Shown: positions 22,319 to 26,618 of the stretch, piece by piece | Layout: the number at the start of each line of letters is the position of its first letter | Numbering within the stretch: position 1 is the first letter of the stretch | Source of the DNA: DASPSR01 sp035498715 | Lineage (GTDB): Bacteria; Nitrospirota; UBA9217 | Assembly: GCA_035498715.1 (NCBI GenBank) | Contig: DATJZV010000078.1 | Coordinates: 1 to 26,618 of the forward strand | Reading direction: 5' to 3' | Length of the DNA stretch: 26,618 nt | Made by a program: the position numbers and the translations under genes | Notes under the pieces: model-generated | Database searches by the model: none | The model's input: the letters and a program-made list of their open reading frames with translations, nothing else | What the model was told of the DNA's origin: nothing

Positions 22319-24727
22319 ATGAACGTTCTGCGCCTTATCCGGACTGGCATCTTCTCGGCGGTGATACTCGCTTGTGCCGTTCCCGCGATCTTTGCAGGTT
22401 CTCCGTCCTCCTCTGCTTCGGGCCCCCCCTTCAGACTGGACCTCCTGAAGCCAATATCGGTCAAGGACGGCTTGGGGAAAACCACTACCCACTATGACCC
22501 CAAGGATCCCTACGCCATATTCATCAATTACGAACTGGGCATGCATTGCGTGGGGTTCGATATCTCCTACTGCTGCGTTATCCCGCCGTATAACAGCATC
22601 CAGGCGCAGGCTGTCAAGACCGGAGAAGATGGCTGGCTTCCTCATCTCCTGACACCCGATGACGGCCTGTCGCTCGCCTATTTCGTAAGGGATAACAGCT
22701 ACAGCGAGGGAAACAAAATGAAGTACTGGCAGGTGCCGAAGGATGTTGACGGCAACGGCAGGATGGAAGACCCTGGGGATTCAATGGCGAACTATGTCTG
22801 GACCCACCTGTTCATCTATCAGGACCTAGAGGGGACCCTTCCGCAGGACTGGCCTAAACGGAAAAAGTTGCGGGTGGGACAGCAGATCCAGGTTCCCATT
22901 GATTCGGGTCCTACGGGAAAGAACGTGGCCGGAGGCTACCTGTCCTATGCAGGGAGCACCGGCGGCAACAAGGTCTTCACGGATTCGCTGCTTCCGGAAG
23001 TCAAAAACGTTCCCCTGATCCTCACGTCGTCGTATCTGTGGGACGCGCTCGGTCTGCCCTTGACCGCGTTCAACGACAGCAGACGGAAGGGCACTATCCG
23101 GACGATCACGGAAAAAGATTTTCAGCCATACCAGTACTCTGCGATCCAGCTGCGAGACAAAACGGGCAAGCCCGTAACCGCAGATGGGAAACCAATTGAG
23201 TTTTTCGGTACGAATCCTGTTGATCTGCCGAATTGTTACCTTTGCCATTCGGGCGAAGGCAAGGCCGCCAAACTGTCGAGAAACGCAGGTTTGGCCCTGT
23301 TCGACAAGGAATATGCCTACTGGAAAAATAGCTATCCTGATATGACCGAGTTCATGGCCAGGCAGTCACAAGCGTCCATCAACGTGCTTGAACTGCATGA
23401 CAAAAAATATGGCACTACTTTTTTGAAGGAGTACAATCCCAACGCATCATCGAACCGTCTCGGCTCCGTGGGTCCGGTCAATTGTGCAGACTGTCATGGG
23501 GACAATGTTTCGGGAAACCTGCAGACCCCTCGACCGATCACGTCAGGGTATAAGGCCGAGAAAGCGATGGCGCTTTCCGAAGCGATCCATAGCGCGCATG
23601 CAACGTTTATCCCCATGCCCGACAAAGCGGGCAGGACGCAAAGTTGCCAGGCATGCCACCCCATGCATTGGCAACAGGAGAAGATGAATGACCCCTCGGC
23701 AAATCCTTTCCGGATCGCCGATATCGAGGGGACTCCGCGCTTCTCCGAGGCGGACGTGAGGACAGCCGGAGGTGGATGTTATCTTCGAAGGGACGCTCAC
23801 ACAAACCCTAACGTGAACCCACCCTTCTTTCTGAACCAGATCGGGAAGTGGTATCTGAAAGAGGTGAGCAGGAAAGACGAAAACAGCAAACCCGTCTCGG
23901 AGCTCAGGGGCTTGTACTGTACCAACTGTCACAATGCGCTCTCTCAGGAGCTGTACCGCTATGACGATCTCAAGGATGCCGCTTCGCAAGCAGGCAAGAC
24001 ATTGCGGAACAGGTCGATGAGGGAGGTCATAGCAGCAGTTGCTATGGGAGATGGGAAGAAGTTTAAGCGCAACTATGCCGATCCAGTCGTCGGGACAGCG
24101 GGAGAACCGCTCCGATCGTACTATGCGGATCATGTCGGCGCAATACTCGTGAAGGTTTCAAAAGACAGCGTTGGCAGCCTCAAACTGCTTGCCTGGAACG
24201 CAAAAGAAGGTGATCCGGTATTGTATGACACCGCTTCAGGAGGCAAGGACTGGTGGCTGGCTGCAGCAGAACCGCATTGCGCAGACTGCCATCTGGCGCC
24301 TTTTGTAGAGAGCGAGGGCGGGAGCTATTTCCCCATAGATCAGCCGAATAAGTATTCGCTCTACCGCTATTCCAAGGCTCACGGCTCGCTCGCCTGCCAG
24401 TCTTGTCACGAGTCGATCCATGGCCTCTATCCGGTACGGTACGAAGGCCCTGAGGGAACCGTAGACCTGACGACGCATGAGCAGGCGCTTCAGTTCAGTC
24501 CTGACGGGAAATACGCAGGGCCCGTGACCTGCGCTGCGTGCCACCGGGTGAACGAAAAAGGCGTCCCGGTCCAGCTGAAGGGCACCGGGTACGCTGGAGA
24601 CTACTGGGCATCTACGGTCCTGCTCCATTTCATGCGCGAGGGTGACCAGAAGCTCCCGATCAAGAAACTCATGGAAAAATATCCATACGAGAAGTCACAG
24701 AAGATTGTAAGGGATGGATGGGAATGA
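22319..24727 (+). CDS. Large seven-haem c-type cytochrome with unrecognised N-terminal domain
   Basis: The 802-residue periplasmic protein starts with a signal peptide ending near IFAG. Residues about 40-300 contain no haem site. This part is an unrecognised domain whose most striking segment is GMHCVGFDISYCCVIPPYNS (74-93), with three cysteines. The C-terminal part has seven CXXCH haem-binding motifs starting at C306, C389, C443, C534, C654, C693 and C738. A lone cysteine with a histidine seven residues on (C487, H494) may be a decayed eighth site. Several free histidines (for example H360, H424, H427, H720, H770) could be distal ligands. The ATG at 22319 follows AAGGAGG that overlaps the end of the DUF488 gene. 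The NO reductase genes follow. It probably passes electrons in the periplasm; whether it reduces a substrate itself is unknown. Confidence 0.9.
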   Translation: MNVLRLIRTGIFSAVILACAVPAIFAGSPSSSASGPPFRLDLLKPISVKDGLGKTTTHYDPKDPYAIFINYELGMHCVGFDISYCCVIPPYNSIQAQAVKTGEDGWLPHLLTPDDGLSLAYFVRDNSYSEGNKMKYWQVPKDVDGNGRMEDPGDSMANYVWTHLFIYQDLEGTLPQDWPKRKKLRVGQQIQVPIDSGPTGKNVAGGYLSYAGSTGGNKVFTDSLLPEVKNVPLILTSSYLWDALGLPLTAFNDSRRKGTIRTITEKDFQPYQYSAIQLRDKTGKPVTADGKPIEFFGTNPVDLPNCYLCHSGEGKAAKLSRNAGLALFDKEYAYWKNSYPDMTEFMARQSQASINVLELHDKKYGTTFLKEYNPNASSNRLGSVGPVNCADCHGDNVSGNLQTPRPITSGYKAEKAMALSEAIHSAHATFIPMPDKAGRTQSCQACHPMHWQQEKMNDPSANPFRIADIEGTPRFSEADVRTAGGGCYLRRDAHTNPNVNPPFFLNQIGKWYLKEVSRKDENSKPVSELRGLYCTNCHNALSQELYRYDDLKDAASQAGKTLRNRSMREVIAAVAMGDGKKFKRNYADPVVGTAGEPLRSYYADHVGAILVKVSKDSVGSLKLLAWNAKEGDPVLYDTASGGKDWWLAAAEPHCADCHLAPFVESEGGSYFPIDQPNKYSLYRYSKAHGSLACQSCHESIHGLYPVRYEGPEGTVDLTTHEQALQFSPDGKYAGPVTCAACHRVNEKGVPVQLKGTGYAGDYWASTVLLHFMREGDQKLPIKKLMEKYPYEKSQKIVRDGWE

Positions 24728-24772
24728 CAAAACCTCACCTTGGGAGAAAAACACGCATATTCATCGGCGGTG

Positions 24773-24807
24773 ACCCCTCTAAGAGAAACCGTTTCCTCTA
24801 GAGGGGT
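24773..24807. repeat. Strong hairpin between the multihaem cytochrome gene and norC
   Basis: ACCCCTCTA (24773-24781) is the exact reverse complement of TAGAGGGGT (24799-24807), with an inner GAAA/TTTC stem. There is no T-run after it on the + strand. In a shared transcript it could protect or cut the message and so set different levels of cytochrome and NorCB. It could instead be a Rho-dependent end or an operator. Confidence 0.5.
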
Positions 24808-24891
24808 GTACAATAGCTTCAGATGGTCAGAAGCCACCATTTATGGCCGTTTGGAGACTAACGGAACTTACCGATAGGAAAGGAGGACGCT

Positions 24892-25563
24892 ATGACGCTA
24901 TCGCAAGGCAAGGCAATTTTTATCTGGGGAACGCTGATCTCCGCGGTGATCTTCCTCGCCCTCACCTACGATTCTCTGGTAAAAATGCCACAGAGAACGC
25001 AGGAGGAAAAACTGGATGCACATGTTGCTGCAGGTAAGTGGGTGTGGCAGAAATATAATTGCAATGACTGCCATACCATCCTTGGGATCGGGGGATACTA
25101 TGCTCCGGACGTTACCAAGGTCATGAGCTATCGCGACGCTAACTGGACGAACAGGTTCCTGAAGGACCCGCAGGCGGTCTGGCCGGCCGCGCGAAAGATG
25201 CCGAACCTCCATCTCGAGGACCAGGAGATCGCCGATGTGGTCGCGTTCCTCACGTGGGTAAATGGCATTGACACGAACAACTGGCCGCCGAAGCCCATGG
25301 TGGCCGCAGCGACGACTGGCACGAAACCGGGAGAGGCGGTCTACAAAGCACAGGGCTGTTCGGCATGCCACAGGATCGGAGGCGTTGGGGGAACCATAGG
25401 GCCGGACCTCTCGGGCGTCGGCAGAAGGAGAGATAAAGAATGGATCCTGCAGCAGTTGACCGATCCGAAATCTCATGATCCGAAATCCGTTATGCCGAGT
25501 TTCGCGAGACTGGCGCAAAGGGACAGGGAAGATCTCGCGGAGTATCTCGTCAGCCAAAAATAA
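24892..25563 (+). CDS. norC: NO reductase cytochrome c subunit NorC with an extra C-terminal cytochrome domain
   Basis: NorC is the membrane-anchored cytochrome c that delivers electrons to NorB. The first 135 residues match NorC end to end: one N-terminal transmembrane helix (about 9-25), the haem site CNDCH (C57, C60, H61), TILGIGGYYAPD after it, Met103 in RKMP as likely axial ligand, and the diagnostic end GIDTNNWPP (126-133). Typical NorC proteins stop here, near 150 residues. This one goes on to 223 residues with a second cytochrome c domain: CSACH (C156, C159, H160), GGTIGPDLSGVG and Met201 in VMPSF. AAGGAGG precedes the ATG at 24892. norB starts 10 bases after its stop. The extra haem may replace a soluble electron donor. 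Confidence 0.93.
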   Translation: MTLSQGKAIFIWGTLISAVIFLALTYDSLVKMPQRTQEEKLDAHVAAGKWVWQKYNCNDCHTILGIGGYYAPDVTKVMSYRDANWTNRFLKDPQAVWPAARKMPNLHLEDQEIADVVAFLTWVNGIDTNNWPPKPMVAAATTGTKPGEAVYKAQGCSACHRIGGVGGTIGPDLSGVGRRRDKEWILQQLTDPKSHDPKSVMPSFARLAQRDREDLAEYLVSQK

Positions 25564-25573
25564 GGAGGATCTC

Positions 25574-26618
25574 ATGAAATACGAGTCCCAGAAAATCGCG
25601 TATAACTATTTCATTATCGCCGCCCTGCTCTTCGGCCTGCAGATCGTCTTCGGCCTGATCACCGGCGCAAAGTATGTATGGGATTACGATCCGCTGATCA
25701 GCATCCTGCCGTTCAACACCACGCGGGCGATCCATATAAACCTCCTGGTGGTCTGGCTCCTTTTCGGGTTCATGGGTGGGACCTACTATCTGGTGCCTGA
25801 AGAGGCGGAGACCGATATCTACAGCACGACGCTGGCAAATATCCAGCTCATTCTGTTCGCCCTCATCGGCGTCGCGGCCATCACCGGCTATATCTTCGGC
25901 TGGTCATGGGGCATGCCGTTCCTGGAACAGCCGACCGTCCTGAAACTTGGAATCGTCGTCGTTGCCCTGATGTTCCTTTTTAATATCTTCATGACCATGA
26001 TGAAAACGAAGAAGTGGACCGTGATCCAGGGCGTGCTGCTGGGCGGCCTGGTAATGCTTGCGGGCATGTTCCTGTTCGGAGTTTTCTTCATGAAGAACCT
26101 CGCCACGCAGTATTTCTGGTGGTGGTGGGTCATCCATCTCTGGGTAGAAGGCGCGTGGGAACTGGTGACCGGCGCCATCATGGCGTTCATGCTCATGAAG
26201 CTCACGGGTGTAGAGCGTCAGCAGGTAGAAAAGTGGCTCTATATCGAGGTAGGGCTTGTGCTCTTTACGGGCATCGTGGGTACGGGGCATCACTATTACT
26301 GGATCGGCACCCCGGGATACTGGCTGTGGTGGGGAGGGATCTTCAGCGCCCTGGAGCCCCTGCCCATTCTCTTCATGGTCATCGATACTATGCGGGTGGT
26401 CCGTGAGCGTAAGCTAGAGATCACGAACCGCATTGCCATGAACTGGGCAGTTGGATGCGCGATCATGCACTTTTTCGGCGCCGGTGTCTGGGGCTTTGCC
26501 CACACGCTGCCGCAGATCAACCAATGGACCCATGGCACCCAGGTCACGGCATCGCACGGTCACTTCGCGTTTTACGGCGCTTATGCCATGCTGAACCTTA
26601 CGATGATGTACTTTGCCA
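25574..26618 (+). CDS. norB: NO reductase catalytic subunit NorB (cNOR type), 3' end beyond window
   Basis: NorB reduces two NO to N2O at a haem b3/FeB centre in the inner membrane. The frame is open for 348 codons to the window edge; the family is about 450-470 residues, so roughly a quarter is missing. All metal ligands are visible: H54 and H330 (low-spin haem b), H328 (haem b3), H188, H239 and H240 (FeB). The catalytic glutamates E192, E196 and E261, and E118 in FLEQP, are also present. Spacings between the FeB and haem ligands equal those of Pseudomonas NorB as I recall its numbering. The position of its calcium-binding glutamate (three before E118) is Pro115. There is no N-terminal cytochrome-like extension, so it is not the quinol type. 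TAAGGAGG just before sets the ATG at 25574. Confidence 0.95.
   Translation, partial: MKYESQKIAYNYFIIAALLFGLQIVFGLITGAKYVWDYDPLISILPFNTTRAIHINLLVVWLLFGFMGGTYYLVPEEAETDIYSTTLANIQLILFALIGVAAITGYIFGWSWGMPFLEQPTVLKLGIVVVALMFLFNIFMTMMKTKKWTVIQGVLLGGLVMLAGMFLFGVFFMKNLATQYFWWWWVIHLWVEGAWELVTGAIMAFMLMKLTGVERQQVEKWLYIEVGLVLFTGIVGTGHHYYWIGTPGYWLWWGGIFSALEPLPILFMVIDTMRVVRERKLEITNRIAMNWAVGCAIMHFFGAGVWGFAHTLPQINQWTHGTQVTASHGHFAFYGAYAMLNLTMMYFA

Noticed and set aside
21962..22645. 227-codon - strand frame across DUF488 and the cytochrome start
   Set aside because: It covers the antisense of two well-motifed genes and their junction; no independent evidence.
24773..24807. Intrinsic terminator after the multihaem cytochrome
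   Set aside because: The stem is strong but no T-run follows on the + strand, so it is kept only as a hairpin.

Overview
The window is a 26.6 kb stretch of a Gram-negative chromosome. Evidence for an outer membrane is an OMF-family lipoprotein, MltD, lipoboxes and periplasmic multihaem cytochromes. GC content is moderate, most genes lie on the + strand, and no phage or insertion sequence is visible. A bifunctional Rel enzyme, AmrS, an archease/RtcB pair, a tandem-thioredoxin protein and a multihaem-cytochrome/NO-reductase locus together suit an anaerobic or facultative bacterium such as Nitrospirota or a deltaproteobacterial lineage. That placement is inference from gene content; no rRNA marker is present.

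Layout. 1-313: window edge, possibly the start of a divergent gene, plus hairpins. 314-5058: mobA overlapping tatA, then recJ and a Rel/SpoT-type (p)ppGpp enzyme. 5299-7981: ridA converging on a CAP-domain lipoprotein, which diverges from mltD; the divergent gap holds a clean inverted repeat and two promoter-like elements. 7982-10220: an Smr-domain protein on the - strand with a strong upstream promoter and an unexplained open frame, a small secreted protein of unknown function, and an alpha/beta hydrolase. 10527-14497: a tandem thioredoxin-fold protein with a C-terminal zinc ribbon, AmrS radical SAM enzyme, archease and RtcB RNA ligase. 14832-21319: an export system, with an OMF lipoprotein on the - strand divergent from a HlyD adaptor, two ABC ATPases and two ABC-2 permeases; the last four genes overlap or abut. 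21320-21778: a long leader with a hairpin and an inverted repeat resembling an NsrR site. 21779-26618: rubredoxin, a DUF488 protein, a seven-haem c-type cytochrome, an enlarged two-haem NorC and NorB, which is cut by the window end.

How it may work together. The right-hand cluster is the most interesting part. NorC and NorB are recognisable cytochrome-c NO reductase (cNOR) subunits: all six metal-binding histidines of NorB are present at the expected spacings. However, NorC carries a second C-terminal cytochrome c domain, NorB lacks the glutamate known to bind the structural calcium, and the pair follows a large seven-haem cytochrome with an unrecognised cysteine-containing N-terminal domain. 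A candidate NO-responsive operator lies in front of the first gene. I infer a nitric-oxide-handling electron-transfer module. The archease/RtcB/AmrS/thioredoxin block looks like an RNA-repair and redox neighbourhood, but functional coupling there is only suggested by proximity.
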